A stretch of DNA of 8,966 nucleotides from Pseudomonadota bacterium (GTDB lineage Bacteria > Pseudomonadota > Alphaproteobacteria > Azospirillales > Azospirillaceae): positions 1-8,966 of the forward strand of contig JAEZPL010000136.1 in the NCBI GenBank assembly GCA_023413605.1, in the 5' to 3' direction. Below are positions 1-6,980 of the stretch, one piece after another. How positions within the stretch are numbered: position 1 is the stretch's first letter; every line of letters begins with the position of its first letter. The notes under the pieces are model-generated. The model did no database searches and was not told the origin of the DNA. It was given only the letters and a program-made list of their open reading frames with translations. A program made the position numbers and the translations under genes.

Positions 1-177
1 GCCCAGCGCAACGGCACCCATCCGATGATGCGGCTGCCCTTCGAACGGTCCTGGGACGACCGGGAGCCGCGTTTCTACGCCTTGCCGCAGCCGAAGATGC
101 CCGACAAACCCTACCAGAACGGCCCGGGCAACGGCGGACCGAGCATCGAGTTCCAGCATCCGGGGCAACCGACGTGA
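1..177 (+). CDS. 3' end of an unidentified protein gene (5' part outside window)
   Basis: Frame 1 is open from the first base to a TGA at 175-177, giving 58 residues of a C-terminus. About 88% of its codons end in G or C, which is the signature of a real coding frame here. The tail is rich in Pro, Gly, Asn and Gln (ends HPGQPT) and looks disordered. No motif identifies the family and I do not assign a function. The stop codon lies inside the first unit of a 14-bp tandem repeat, so repeat slippage would change the sequence just after the stop. yajQ follows 133 bp downstream on the same strand. Confidence 0.7.
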   Translation, partial: AQRNGTHPMMRLPFERSWDDREPRFYALPQPKMPDKPYQNGPGNGGPSIEFQHPGQPT

Positions 178-239
178 TGTGGCCGACGTGATGTGGCCGA
201 CGTGATGTGACCGATCAGACCTGGCCGATCAGGCGTGGC
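170..239. repeat. Five tandem 14-bp units, three near-identical
   Basis: Units 170-183 and 184-197 are both CGACGTGATGTGGC. Unit 198-211 differs at one base (CGACGTGATGTGAC). Two diverged units follow in register: CGATCAGACCTGGC (212-225) and CGATCAGGCGTGGC (226-239). The array starts at the stop codon of the upstream gene and ends 71 bp before the yajQ start. The unit length is not a multiple of three. It looks like a slipped-strand duplication; a regulatory role is not shown. Confidence 0.8.
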
Positions 240-310
240 CGGCCCTTGAGGTGACGGGCGGCCTCGTCTACGGTTCCGGCCGATTCGTCCGTTTGAGGAA
301 GAGGGGCTTC

Positions 311-799
311 ATGCCGTCGTTCGACATTGTGTCCAAGACCGACATCCACGAAATCGACAACGCGTTGAACGGCGTGCGCCGCGAGATCGAGACGCGCTTC
401 GACTTCAAGGGCTCGCGCTGCACCGTGGAGCGCAATGAGAACGACATCACGCTGCTTGCCGACGATGAGCCGAAGCTGCACCAGATGCAGGAGTTGCTGC
501 GCGTCTACGTGACCCGGCGCAAGCTCGATGCCGGTGCGCTCGACTTCTCCAACAAGCCGGAGCGTGCGGCGGGCGACGCCCTTCGTCAGGTCATCACGGT
601 CAAGCAGGGCATCGCCCAGGACCTCGGCAAGTCCATCGTCAAAGCGATCAAGGACAGCAAGATGAAGGTGCAGGTCTCCATCCAGGGGGACGAACTGCGC
701 GTGACCGGCAAGAAGCGCGACGACCTGCAGGACGCCATCGCCCTGGTCCGCGGCCTGAAGATCGAACAGCCGCTGCAATACGTGAACTTCCGCGATTGA
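311..799 (+). CDS. yajQ: YajQ family nucleotide-binding protein (DUF520)
   Basis: The 162-residue product matches the usual size of the YajQ/UPF0234 family (about 160 aa) and covers it end to end. Recognisable features are the N-terminus MPSFDIVSK, RFDFKG at residues 29-34, the QVSIQGDELRVTG block near 121-133, and the family C-terminal ending QYVNFRD. YajQ is a small cytoplasmic protein with two ferredoxin-like folds that binds nucleotides. In Xanthomonas a homologue is a cyclic di-GMP effector that works with a transcription factor; whether that holds here is unknown. I chose ATG 311 over in-frame upstream starts (251 onward) because a purine-rich site (GAGGAAGAGGGG) lies about 5 bases before it and because family members start with MPSF. 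It appears to be monocistronic. Confidence 0.95.
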   Translation: MPSFDIVSKTDIHEIDNALNGVRREIETRFDFKGSRCTVERNENDITLLADDEPKLHQMQELLRVYVTRRKLDAGALDFSNKPERAAGDALRQVITVKQGIAQDLGKSIVKAIKDSKMKVQVSIQGDELRVTGKKRDDLQDAIALVRGLKIEQPLQYVNFRD

Positions 800-806
800 G
801 GTTGAT

Positions 807-837
807 CCCGCCCGTTCCGTGAGAGGGAAGGTCGGGG
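807..837 (+). terminator. Weak imperfect hairpin after yajQ
   Basis: Just past the yajQ stop, a C-rich arm (CCCGCCCGTTCC) can pair imperfectly with GGAAGGTCGGG across a short loop, with a bulge and a mismatch. No T-run follows, so it is at best a poor intrinsic terminator. Confidence 0.25.
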
Positions 838-916
838 GCTGCACCGGACAGAATCTGCCCGGCCACCGGGATGTTTTTGCCGGGTTGGGCGGAAAAACTT
901 GCCGGGTTGAGGTGCC

Positions 917-960
917 GGCCATGCTGGAATCCCGGCCTTCCGTGGGCTTCCGGCATGGCC
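917..960. other. 13-bp stem-loop in the spacer upstream of the 1013 gene
   Basis: GGCCATGCTGGAA (917-929) pairs with TTCCGGCATGGCC (948-960). All 13 positions pair if one G-T wobble is allowed, and the loop is 18 nt. It has no flanking T-tract and ends 52 bp before the ATG at 1013. A short direct repeat, TGCCGGGTTG (878-887 and 900-909), lies immediately upstream. It could be a 5' UTR structure, an mRNA-end structure for yajQ, or a palindromic repeat element. Confidence 0.5.
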
Positions 961-1012
961 CGGCCCTTGCTTGGCGCTGATTGATTGCCGAACGCCGCAG
1001 GGACATTCCCCC

Positions 1013-1453
1013 ATGTCGATCCTGGCAAACGCCGATGCCGCCAATCTGATGCGCATCCGGGCCGAAGAGGTCCTGGAGCGCAAAGGCTCCGGTGCGTCCC
1101 GGCAGGCCGGGGAACTGGCCGGTCAATTCGCGGCGATGCTGGAGCAGTTGAACGGAGTCGGCAACTCGACCGACGCCGCGTCCGGTATCGGCGAACTTGC
1201 CGCGGCGTCGCCGGTGAGCGGTGTCGCGTCGGTTCAGCAGAGGTTGGGCATCGGGGCCGTCAGCGTCTTTGCGCAGAGCACGCCGGACGACCAGCCCGAC
1301 GGGTCCGCTCAGACACCCGACCTGCAAGCCCCGAATGTGGGGGAGGCCATGCAGGTCGTGCAGAGCGCGCTGGGCGCCCAGGCATCGCCCAACAATTTCC
1401 GTTGGTTGACCACGCTGCTGACGCAGACCGGGCCCGACGCCGCGGCACCCTAA
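1013..1453 (+). CDS. Hypothetical protein, small, soluble, unrecognised family
   Basis: The 146-residue product has no signal peptide or membrane segment. Residues 8-48 look like an amphipathic helix region rich in Ala, Glu, Arg and Gln. The middle (about 50-110) is Ala/Ser/Pro/Asp-rich and probably flexible. A short C-terminal helical block (110-138) ends in RWLTTLLTQTG. ATG 1013 has GCAGGGA about 9 bases upstream and is preferred over the in-frame TTG at 971. The gene ends 7 bp from the end of the oppositely oriented phosphatase gene. The motif AGQFAAMLEQLN faintly recalls the rod-binding part of FlgJ, but there is no flagellar context and I do not assign it. That it is coding rests on GC-ending codons and a good ribosome site. 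Confidence 0.65.
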   Translation: MSILANADAANLMRIRAEEVLERKGSGASRQAGELAGQFAAMLEQLNGVGNSTDAASGIGELAAASPVSGVASVQQRLGIGAVSVFAQSTPDDQPDGSAQTPDLQAPNVGEAMQVVQSALGAQASPNNFRWLTTLLTQTGPDAAAP

Positions 1454-1460
1454 CCAAACG

Positions 1461-2225
1461 TCAGACGGTGCAGAGGAAGCGCCGTTCGGCACCCTCCAGG
1501 ACCAGCGCGGTCAGGCGGTTGGTGGCGAAGGCGCCGGTGTCGATCCCGATGCGGTTCGGGCGGATTTCCGGCTGCTCGGCGATGGTGTGGCCATGCACCA
1601 CGACCTTCCCGTGGTCGGCGGTGGAGCTGAGAAACTCCCGCCGGATCCAGAGGAGATCCGACTCGTTCTGCCGGTCGAGCGGAACGCCGGGGCGGATTCC
1701 TGCGTGCACGAACAGGTAATCGCCGATGGTGATGCTGTTCCGCAGCCCCTTCAGGAACGCCCAATGGTGCTGGGGCAGGTTGGCGAGCAGCTGGTGCTGC
1801 GCATCGGCCAGCAGGTCTTCGGGGGCATCCTCCGCCGGCGGAACGATGCCGTAGCTGGCGATGGTGGCGTTGCCGCCATAGGCGATCCAGTTGCCGCCGA
1901 TGCGCACATCCTCCAGGAACTCCAGCATCGCGGCCTCGTGGTTGCCGCGCAGGTGGATGACGCCGAAGCCGGGGGGAGGGCTGCCGGCCAGCCGTTCGAT
2001 CACCAGGCGCGATTGCGGCCCACGGTCCACATAGTCGCCGAGGAAGACGATGTATTTGACAAGGTCGTCCGCACCGGCGGCATCGCGTTCGATCTGCCCC
2101 AGCATCTGTTCCAGCAGGTCGTACCGGCCATGGATGTCGCCGACCGCGTAGACACGCACCCCGCGCGGCACCAGGGCCGCAGCCGGTTCCGGTTCCGACC
2201 ACAGTTTGCGCGCAAAGCCGAACAC
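1461..2225 (-). CDS. Metallophosphatase of the PPP / bis(5'-nucleosyl)-tetraphosphatase type
   Basis: The 254-residue cytoplasmic protein carries the full calcineurin-like metal-site set: GDIHGR (29-34), GDYVDRG (63-69), GNHE (94-97), VHAG (173-176) and HGHT (211-214). These bind two metal ions and the phosphate. The order and spacing fit the PPP branch, which includes bacterial serine/threonine protein phosphatases (PrpA/PrpB-like) and ApaH-like diadenosine tetraphosphatases; sequence alone does not separate them. I take GTG 2225 as the start because GGAGGAG lies 8 bases upstream. The longer frame to 2315 has an atypical His/Asn/Ala-rich N-terminus and no such site. It converges with the 1013-1453 gene. 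A leader of about 100 nt with a perfect TTGACA precedes it. Confidence 0.9.
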   Translation of the reverse strand: MFGFARKLWSEPEPAAALVPRGVRVYAVGDIHGRYDLLEQMLGQIERDAAGADDLVKYIVFLGDYVDRGPQSRLVIERLAGSPPPGFGVIHLRGNHEAAMLEFLEDVRIGGNWIAYGGNATIASYGIVPPAEDAPEDLLADAQHQLLANLPQHHWAFLKGLRNSITIGDYLFVHAGIRPGVPLDRQNESDLLWIRREFLSSTADHGKVVVHGHTIAEQPEIRPNRIGIDTGAFATNRLTALVLEGAERRFLCTV

Positions 2226-2252
2226 GCGGTGATCTCCTCCTGCATCATGGTC

Positions 2253-2285
2253 AACGCTGTGGTTCGCGGGTGCGACACCAGCGTT
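2253..2285 (-). promoter_or_regulatory. Inverted repeat in the phosphatase leader
   Basis: AACGCTG (2253-2259) and CAGCGTT (2279-2285) are exact 7-bp complements separated by 19 bp. They lie about 12 bp upstream of the GGAGGAG ribosome site of the phosphatase gene. This could be a leader hairpin or an operator; nothing else supports either. Confidence 0.3.
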
Positions 2286-2331
2286 ATGGTGGGAGCGCCG
2301 AAGGGCGCACAACACCCCTCACAACGGCCTA

Positions 2332-2360
2332 ATCCCGCTGCGAGTACCATGATATGTCAA
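2332..2360 (-). promoter_or_regulatory. Possible sigma-70 promoter for the phosphatase gene
   Basis: On the minus strand a perfect TTGACA (2360-2355) lies upstream of the phosphatase gene. At 17 bp spacing the -10 position reads CGGGAT (2337-2332), a poor match; GGATTA two bases further on is an alternative. The expected leader would be about 100 nt and would contain two small hairpins (2295-2308 and 2253-2285). The -35 match is seen directly; promoter function is inferred. Confidence 0.35.
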
Positions 2361-2395
2361 GGGAGAATTCCGGCTAAATCGGAAATCCGGCCACT

Positions 2396-2437
2396 GTCGA
2401 TTGGGGATTGCCGATCGGTGATCGCCGATCGGTGATC
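2396..2437. repeat. 14-bp tandem repeat, two perfect units and one degenerate
   Basis: GCCGATCGGTGATC occurs twice in tandem (2410-2423 and 2424-2437). The preceding 14 bases (2396-2409) match at 10 of 14 positions. The array ends 10 bp from the stop codon of the - strand gene 2447-3205. Each perfect unit contains the palindrome CGATCG. The period is the same as that of the array at 170-239. Confidence 0.75.
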
Positions 2438-2446
2438 GGGAAGCGG

Positions 2447-3205
2447 TCAGGAGCGCGGCATCGTCCGGTCAAGCGAGGAGAGCAGGCCGTCCAGGCGCAG
2501 TTCCACCACCCGCGAATCCAGCTTCGGCCAATGATAGACCTGCGTGGCGGTGCGGGCGTCCACCTGGAATTCCAGGCGCAGGGAATGACCCGCCCGGATC
2601 AGCGGCAGCAACCGTTCCATCGGCCCGCAGGCAAGGCCGATCCGGCGCGTCTCCTTGATCGCCGCGAAGCGGTTCAGCATCTCCTGCCCGGCGTCGGAAT
2701 CCTTGATCGCGCCCGTGGACACCTGGGTCAGGAATCGCGCGAATTCCGGCGGCGTGTCGCCCGCTTCGGCGCCCGCTTCGGCGCCCGCTTCGGCGCCTGT
2801 GTCGGCGATGGTCAGCGCACCGTCGTCGAGCGCGCGGGCAAGCTCCGTCAACTCGTCCGGCGTGTAGAACCGCTGGGGCGGTGCGCCGTCCACCGACAGG
2901 GTTACCGGCCGGTTCACGTCGATCGGTCCATCGAAGACGATGTGCAGGGTGGTGCAGGCCGCGTCGCGGACGGCGTTGAGGCTCAAGGCACTCTGGCCGC
3001 CGCGGTTGTTCGCGAAATCCTGGATGGCCGCGGCGGTGCAGCGCCGTCCCTTGCCCTCGCCGGCGCAAGTGACCGGCGCAGCGGCGGAGGGCGGTTCCGT
3101 GGACGCCGGTGTGGGTGCCTCCGCCAGCGCCGGCCCCATGGCCGCTCCCATGGCGGATGCCGTCAGCCCCAGACCAAGCAGGCAAGCCCCAATCCAGCGC
3201 GCCAT
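2447..3205 (-). CDS. Exported protein of unknown function with AEAG repeat
   Basis: The 252-residue product starts with a Sec-type signal peptide: Met-Ala-Arg-Trp, a hydrophobic Leu/Gly/Ala stretch to about residue 26, and a likely cleavage site ALA|EAP after residue 28. An early Cys (residue 8) is not in a lipobox. The mature chain has a Pro/Ala-rich linker, then four cysteines (47, 56, 84, 193) that could form two disulfides in the periplasm. It also has an in-frame GAEAGAEAGAEAG run (137-149) made by a DNA repeat, and a Leu/Arg-rich C-terminus. ATG 3205 is chosen because GGGAG lies about 8 bases upstream and the signal peptide then begins at once; ATG 3220 is the alternative. It lies 103 bp downstream of the ABC exporter on the same strand, so co-transcription is possible. 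I do not recognise the family. Confidence 0.75.
   Translation of the reverse strand: MARWIGACLLGLGLTASAMGAAMGPALAEAPTPASTEPPSAAAPVTCAGEGKGRRCTAAAIQDFANNRGGQSALSLNAVRDAACTTLHIVFDGPIDVNRPVTLSVDGAPPQRFYTPDELTELARALDDGALTIADTGAEAGAEAGAEAGDTPPEFARFLTQVSTGAIKDSDAGQEMLNRFAAIKETRRIGLACGPMERLLPLIRAGHSLRLEFQVDARTATQVYHWPKLDSRVVELRLDGLLSSLDRTMPRS
2760..2807 (-). repeat. 12-bp in-frame coding repeat (AEAG units)
   Basis: Read on the + strand, CCCGCTTCGGCG occurs three times without change (2760-2771, 2772-2783, 2784-2795), followed by a diverged unit (2796-2807). On the minus strand this encodes tandem Ala-Glu-Ala-Gly inside the exported protein. The unit is a multiple of three, so copy changes keep the frame. 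Confidence 0.85.
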
Positions 3206-3285
3206 CCGTGAAGCTCCCATCGGGCAATTGTGATCGACAAGAGCCCGACGGTAGCAGGACTGGGCTTTCATCTTGGTTAACGGGT

Positions 3286-3310
3286 TCACAGTGTGAGGCA
3301 TCAATGCCTT
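3286..3310 (-). terminator. Two abutting palindromes at the 3' end of the ABC exporter gene
   Basis: AGGCAT (3296-3301) and ATGCCT (3304-3309) form a tight hairpin that overlaps the TAA stop of the exporter. It abuts TCACA-G-TGTGA (3286-3296), an 11-bp palindrome. Neither is followed by a U-run on the minus strand, so efficient termination is doubtful. The second could instead be a protein-binding site upstream of the exported-protein gene. Confidence 0.3.
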
Positions 3311-5078
3311 ACGCGGCAAGGGTCATTCCGGAAACCCAATGACGCACGTCGGTGGTGATGCCGGTGATGCGCCCGGCTTCCATCTCGATCAGCATGTCGC
3401 AGTCGCGGAGTGTGGCGAGGCGGTGCGTGATCATGAAGGTGGTCCGGCCTTCCATCAGCCGTTCGACCCCGTTCATGATCGCCTGCTCGGTGCGCAGGTC
3501 CACGGCGCTGGTCGGCTCGTCCAGGATCAGGATCGGGGCGTCGCACAGAAAGGCGCGGGCCAGCGCGATCCGCTGCCGCTCGCCGCCGGAAAAGCGCATC
3601 CCGCGCTCGCCCACCGGCGTGTCGTAGCCCTCCGGCAGGCGCATGATGAAGTCATGGGCGTCGGCGGCCTTCGCGGCGGTCACGATCTCCTGCATCGTCG
3701 CGTCCGGGCGGCCGTAGGCGATGTTGGCGGCCACGGTGGTGGAGAACAGCATGGTGTCCTGCCCGACGATGGCGAACTGGCGGCGCAGGTCGGCCAGACG
3801 CAGGTCGCGCAGATCCTCGCCGTCCAGATAGACGGCCCCGGCGTTCGGGTCGTACAGGCGGGTCAGCAGCCCGATCATGGACGACTTGCCCGCGCCCGAC
3901 TTGCCGACGATGCCGACGCGGCTGCCCGCCGGAATGGCGAAGCTCATGCCCTGCACGATGGGACGGCCCGTGCCGTGGTCGAAGGACACATCGGTGAAGA
4001 CGACATCGCCCTGGGCGCGCAGCATCGGCTTGGCATGCGGGCGCTCCGCCGGGTCGGCCTTTTCGTCCAGCAGGGAGAAGGCGCGGCGCAGGTTCGCCAT
4101 CAGCTTCTGCTGGGCGGCGACCTGATGGCCCATGTTCTGGAGCGGCTGGTAGAGCTGCGCCAGATAGGACAGGGCGAGCAGCAGTTCACCCACCGTCAGC
4201 GCACCGGCCTGCACATCCGTGACGCCGATGTAGAGCACCGCGGCCGTGCCCGAGGCCAGCAGGACAGAGACCAGGAAGCCCAGGCCGCTTTCCGCCAGCG
4301 CGGCGCGCATGAAGCTGCGGATCAGGTCGTCGGTGCGCTCGGCGAAGCGCTTGACCTCCCGCTCCTCCTGGCCGAAGGCGCGGACGACGCGCAGGGCGGA
4401 CAGGGTTTCGTGCAACACCGACTTGGCGGCGCTGTCCTTCTCGCACACCGCGTCCCAACGGCTGCGCAGGCGGTGGTGCGACAGGGCGGTCAGCAGGGCG
4501 AACAACGGCGACACGGCCAGCGCCACGATGGCGAGCTTCGCGTTGATCAGCGCGGTCACCCACACCATGCCCACGAAATAGGCCGCAGAGGTGGCGAAGG
4601 GCAGCAGGACGTGGCTGATCTGCCATTGGATGGCGCTGGCGTCGTCCTCGATCCGGTTCAGCGCGTCGGAAATGCCCTTGCTGTCGTGGCGGACCAGGGC
4701 CAACCGCTGGGCGTGCAGGAACAGCTTCGCACGGAAGTCGGCGACCATGCGCTGCCCGGTCCAATCGCGCAGCATGCGGTCGGCGAGGCCATGCACCTGC
4801 GTCAGCAGGGCGACCACCACCACCAGCCCGACCGCAAGGGTCAGCGGGCTGACCAGCAGCCAGTCCGGGACCACATCGGCCACCGCGCCCGGCAGGGGCT
4901 TGCCGCCGATGACGCTGTCGACGGCGATGGTCACCGGCAGCGGCATCAGCAGGCCGATGGGCGTGCCCAGCATGCCCAGCAGAAGCAGGCCCGTCAGGTG
5001 CGGGCGGAAGCGCTTCGCCTCGCGAAACACACGGGCGTAAAGGGCGAACAACCCGGCGGAGGTCGGCGTGGCGGCCAT
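3309..5078 (-). CDS. ABC exporter half-transporter (fused permease and ATPase)
   Basis: The 589-residue inner-membrane protein has the type IV exporter (MsbA/multidrug) layout: an N-terminal transmembrane domain of about six helices (roughly residues 25-310) followed by the ATPase domain (about 355-580). Numbered from ATG 5078, the ATPase has Walker A GKSGAGKSS (392-400), the Q-loop Gln near 440, the signature SGGER (497-501), Walker B ILILDE with catalytic Glu 521, the D-loop SAVD (524-527) and the switch His 552 (ITHRL). All catalytic residues are present, so it should be active as a homodimer or with a partner not in the window. The substrate is not predictable; lipids, polysaccharide precursors and drugs are all carried by relatives. 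A TTG at 5108 with GGAAGG upstream would add 10 residues. It is divergent from the CorA-like gene and upstream of the exported-protein gene. Confidence 0.93.
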   Translation of the reverse strand: MAATPTSAGLFALYARVFREAKRFRPHLTGLLLLGMLGTPIGLLMPLPVTIAVDSVIGGKPLPGAVADVVPDWLLVSPLTLAVGLVVVVALLTQVHGLADRMLRDWTGQRMVADFRAKLFLHAQRLALVRHDSKGISDALNRIEDDASAIQWQISHVLLPFATSAAYFVGMVWVTALINAKLAIVALAVSPLFALLTALSHHRLRSRWDAVCEKDSAAKSVLHETLSALRVVRAFGQEEREVKRFAERTDDLIRSFMRAALAESGLGFLVSVLLASGTAAVLYIGVTDVQAGALTVGELLLALSYLAQLYQPLQNMGHQVAAQQKLMANLRRAFSLLDEKADPAERPHAKPMLRAQGDVVFTDVSFDHGTGRPIVQGMSFAIPAGSRVGIVGKSGAGKSSMIGLLTRLYDPNAGAVYLDGEDLRDLRLADLRRQFAIVGQDTMLFSTTVAANIAYGRPDATMQEIVTAAKAADAHDFIMRLPEGYDTPVGERGMRFSGGERQRIALARAFLCDAPILILDEPTSAVDLRTEQAIMNGVERLMEGRTTFMITHRLATLRDCDMLIEMEAGRITGITTDVRHWVSGMTLAA

Positions 5079-5249
5079 GGACGGTCTCGCGAAGGCTCTT
5101 TCGGTCAAATTCGAGCCGACCTTCCGCCGTTATGGTTAATGAGATGTTGCCGCGACTGCGTGTCGCAATTTTCCCTCCTTTGTACCTTGGCACCCGGCAC
5201 CGGCCCCGGACTCTGCTAGAATTCTCGAAAATGCGGGGAGGGGTGCGCC

Positions 5250-6917
5250 ATGTCCGGCATCGCGGCGAGGGATGGGATCCGGGTGCGCAGGTTCCGCGAA
5301 ATCCTGCTGTGGCCGGTCCAACTGATGCCGCTGAAGGCGGGCGCGCAGATCCAGGATCATTGGGAATGGCTGGGCGGACCCGATTGTCCCTGGCAGGAGG
5401 TCGCGGACGAGTTCACCCAGGATCCGGCCGATTTCAAGGAGCGGCACTACAGCGAATTCGTCGCCTTCCTGCCGCATGTTCAACGGTTCCTCTATGGGGA
5501 AGGGGCCTCGCGCGACCAACGGCCGGGTTATGGCGGCTCCCCGATCCGGGTGTACCGGCGCCGCGACGTGGCGGGTGTGCGCGTCACCCTGCGCCGGGGG
5601 GAGGAGCCGGTTTCCTTCACTATTGCGCACGTGGATCTGTATTTCTTCCACGATGTGGACGTGGCGATCCTCGCCGTGGAGATCGTGGGCGGGAATTTGC
5701 CGCTGGAGCGCGTGCAGGACACGCTGTTCCGCCTGGGCCGCGCCTACCCGCCGGCCTGGGAGGCGGACGGCAGCCCGGCGCAGTGCCCGCACCGGGTCGA
5801 ATGGACCGCTGCCGACGGGACGGTGCTGGCCGTGTCGGACTATGAACGGCGGGACACGTACCTGGCCTTTGTCTGCCGCCACCGGGCGCCCCACATCGCC
5901 GCGCATTGGGCGTTTCTGCTGCGCCCGCTGGTGCCGCACCATTCCGAAGAGTCCGGGCTGCTGCGCTACCGCCAGTTGGAGTACCAGCGGATGCCGGCTA
6001 TGGCCTACCTGTCGTTGGATGACCCGGAACGGCTGACCCGCGCCGACTGGGTGCGGCTGGCCTTCGCGACGTCGCCGGGGTCGGGTGACGCTCTCCCCTT
6101 TGCATCGGCCTTCCTGGACGGCTTCGAGCGGCGCTACTGCTACGACCGCTATTGGGACCCTGCATCAGCCTGCACCGGAACGCGCAGCCGCATCCTATGC
6201 TGCGGCCATTCCATGATCATGGTCGGGCCGGACAGCGATGCCTTCTACACCGGCGAGGAAACGGGGCTGCTCGGCCAGTTTCGGCACCAATATTTCCTGC
6301 TGGGGCTGGTGGCGCATTTCCACCGCGCGGCGCTGCTGATGCTGTCGGACCGGCTGGTTCGCGCCGTCAGCCAGTTGGACCTCGATCAGGTTGACACGAT
6401 CAAGCTGTTCAAGCGCGACATCCGGCAGATCTTCGAAATCTTTCTGCGCTTCTCGCACCGCTACTGGTTCCACGAACTGTCGATCCAGGGCCCCTTGCGC
6501 GACCTGTTCCGCATGTGGGTCGGCCATCTGGGGACCGACCGCCTCTACGCGGAAATCCGCGAAGAGGTGCAGGACATGAGCGATTACCTGGACAGCGACG
6601 GGCTGCGGCGGCAGGCGAACACGGTGCTGCGCCTCACCGTTGTCACAGTGGTCAGCACCATCGGGACCCTGGTGACCGGTTTCCTCGGCATGAACCTGAT
6701 CGCCGGGGCGGAAGAACCGCTGATCACGCGGGTGCTGCTGTTCGTCGCGGTTCTGGTGCCGACGGTGGCGCTGATCCTGTTCAGCGTCATGCGATCCAAG
6801 CGCCTGGCCGATTTCCTTGAGGCTCTGTCTGACGAGCGGCTGGGCGGGCGGGAGAAGCTGGCGCTGCTGCGGAAAGTTGGGGAGTCCGCAGGCCGCCGTG
6901 GTGGGTTCAACGGATAG
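5250..6917 (+). CDS. CorA-like divalent-cation transporter family protein with long N-terminal region
   Basis: The 555-residue protein ends in a CorA-type membrane module. A charged helix (about 430-455) leads into a first membrane span (about 461-479) closed by the pore signature Gly-Met-Asn (480-482). A short acidic loop (AEEP), a second span (about 493-513) and a basic cytoplasmic tail follow. CorA proteins are pentameric Mg2+/Co2+/Ni2+ channels of the inner membrane with a cytoplasmic funnel. Classical CorA is about 315-350 aa, so this is much longer: about 450 residues precede the pore. They include an aromatic-rich region (HVDLYFFHDVDVAILAVEI, 127-145) and a Cys-rich patch (297-318). 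ATG 5250 has a GGGGAGGGG site 6 bases upstream. The gene is monocistronic and divergent from the ABC exporter. Family membership is seen in the GMN module; ion specificity is not inferable. Confidence 0.8.
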   Translation: MSGIAARDGIRVRRFREILLWPVQLMPLKAGAQIQDHWEWLGGPDCPWQEVADEFTQDPADFKERHYSEFVAFLPHVQRFLYGEGASRDQRPGYGGSPIRVYRRRDVAGVRVTLRRGEEPVSFTIAHVDLYFFHDVDVAILAVEIVGGNLPLERVQDTLFRLGRAYPPAWEADGSPAQCPHRVEWTAADGTVLAVSDYERRDTYLAFVCRHRAPHIAAHWAFLLRPLVPHHSEESGLLRYRQLEYQRMPAMAYLSLDDPERLTRADWVRLAFATSPGSGDALPFASAFLDGFERRYCYDRYWDPASACTGTRSRILCCGHSMIMVGPDSDAFYTGEETGLLGQFRHQYFLLGLVAHFHRAALLMLSDRLVRAVSQLDLDQVDTIKLFKRDIRQIFEIFLRFSHRYWFHELSIQGPLRDLFRMWVGHLGTDRLYAEIREEVQDMSDYLDSDGLRRQANTVLRLTVVTVVSTIGTLVTGFLGMNLIAGAEEPLITRVLLFVAVLVPTVALILFSVMRSKRLADFLEALSDERLGGREKLALLRKVGESAGRRGGFNG

Positions 6918-6955
6918 CCGGAACCGAAAAAAGAGGGTTTTGTCCAAAGGCGTCG

Positions 6956-6980
6956 GGAACCCGAAGGGTATGTTCCTGTT
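6956..6980 (+). promoter_or_regulatory. Weaker EcfG-like promoter candidate
   Basis: GGAAC (6956-6960), 16 bp, then TGTT (6977-6980). This matches the alphaproteobacterial general stress sigma factor consensus GGAAC-N16/17-CGTT at all but one base. It lies upstream of the better site at 7025-7049, and its -10 overlaps the left arm of the inverted repeat 6971-7030. It could be a second start for the same gene or chance. Confidence 0.3.

Noticed and set aside
170..239. CRISPR array or replication-origin iterons
   Set aside because: The units are directly adjacent with no spacers, and there is no cas or rep gene nearby. It is a plain tandem repeat.
215..1492. 425-residue open frame on the - strand
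   Set aside because: It runs antisense through yajQ, a spacer and the 1013 gene, with no ribosome site or domain. It is a GC-rich shadow.
1587..3211. Long + strand frames 1587-2435 and 2408-3211
   Set aside because: They are antisense to the metallophosphatase and the exported protein, whose motifs and signal peptide fix the coding strand as minus.
3339..5219. 626-residue open frame on the + strand, antisense to the ABC exporter
   Set aside because: It is a mirror frame of a GC-rich gene. The minus strand encodes a complete ABC exporter with all catalytic motifs, while this product is a low-complexity Gln/His/Arg/Gly chain with no domain.
5187..5222. TTGGCA ... TAGAAT as a promoter for the CorA-like gene
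   Set aside because: The spacer is 24 bp, too long for sigma-70, and the TGGCAC has no TTGC at the sigma-54 distance.
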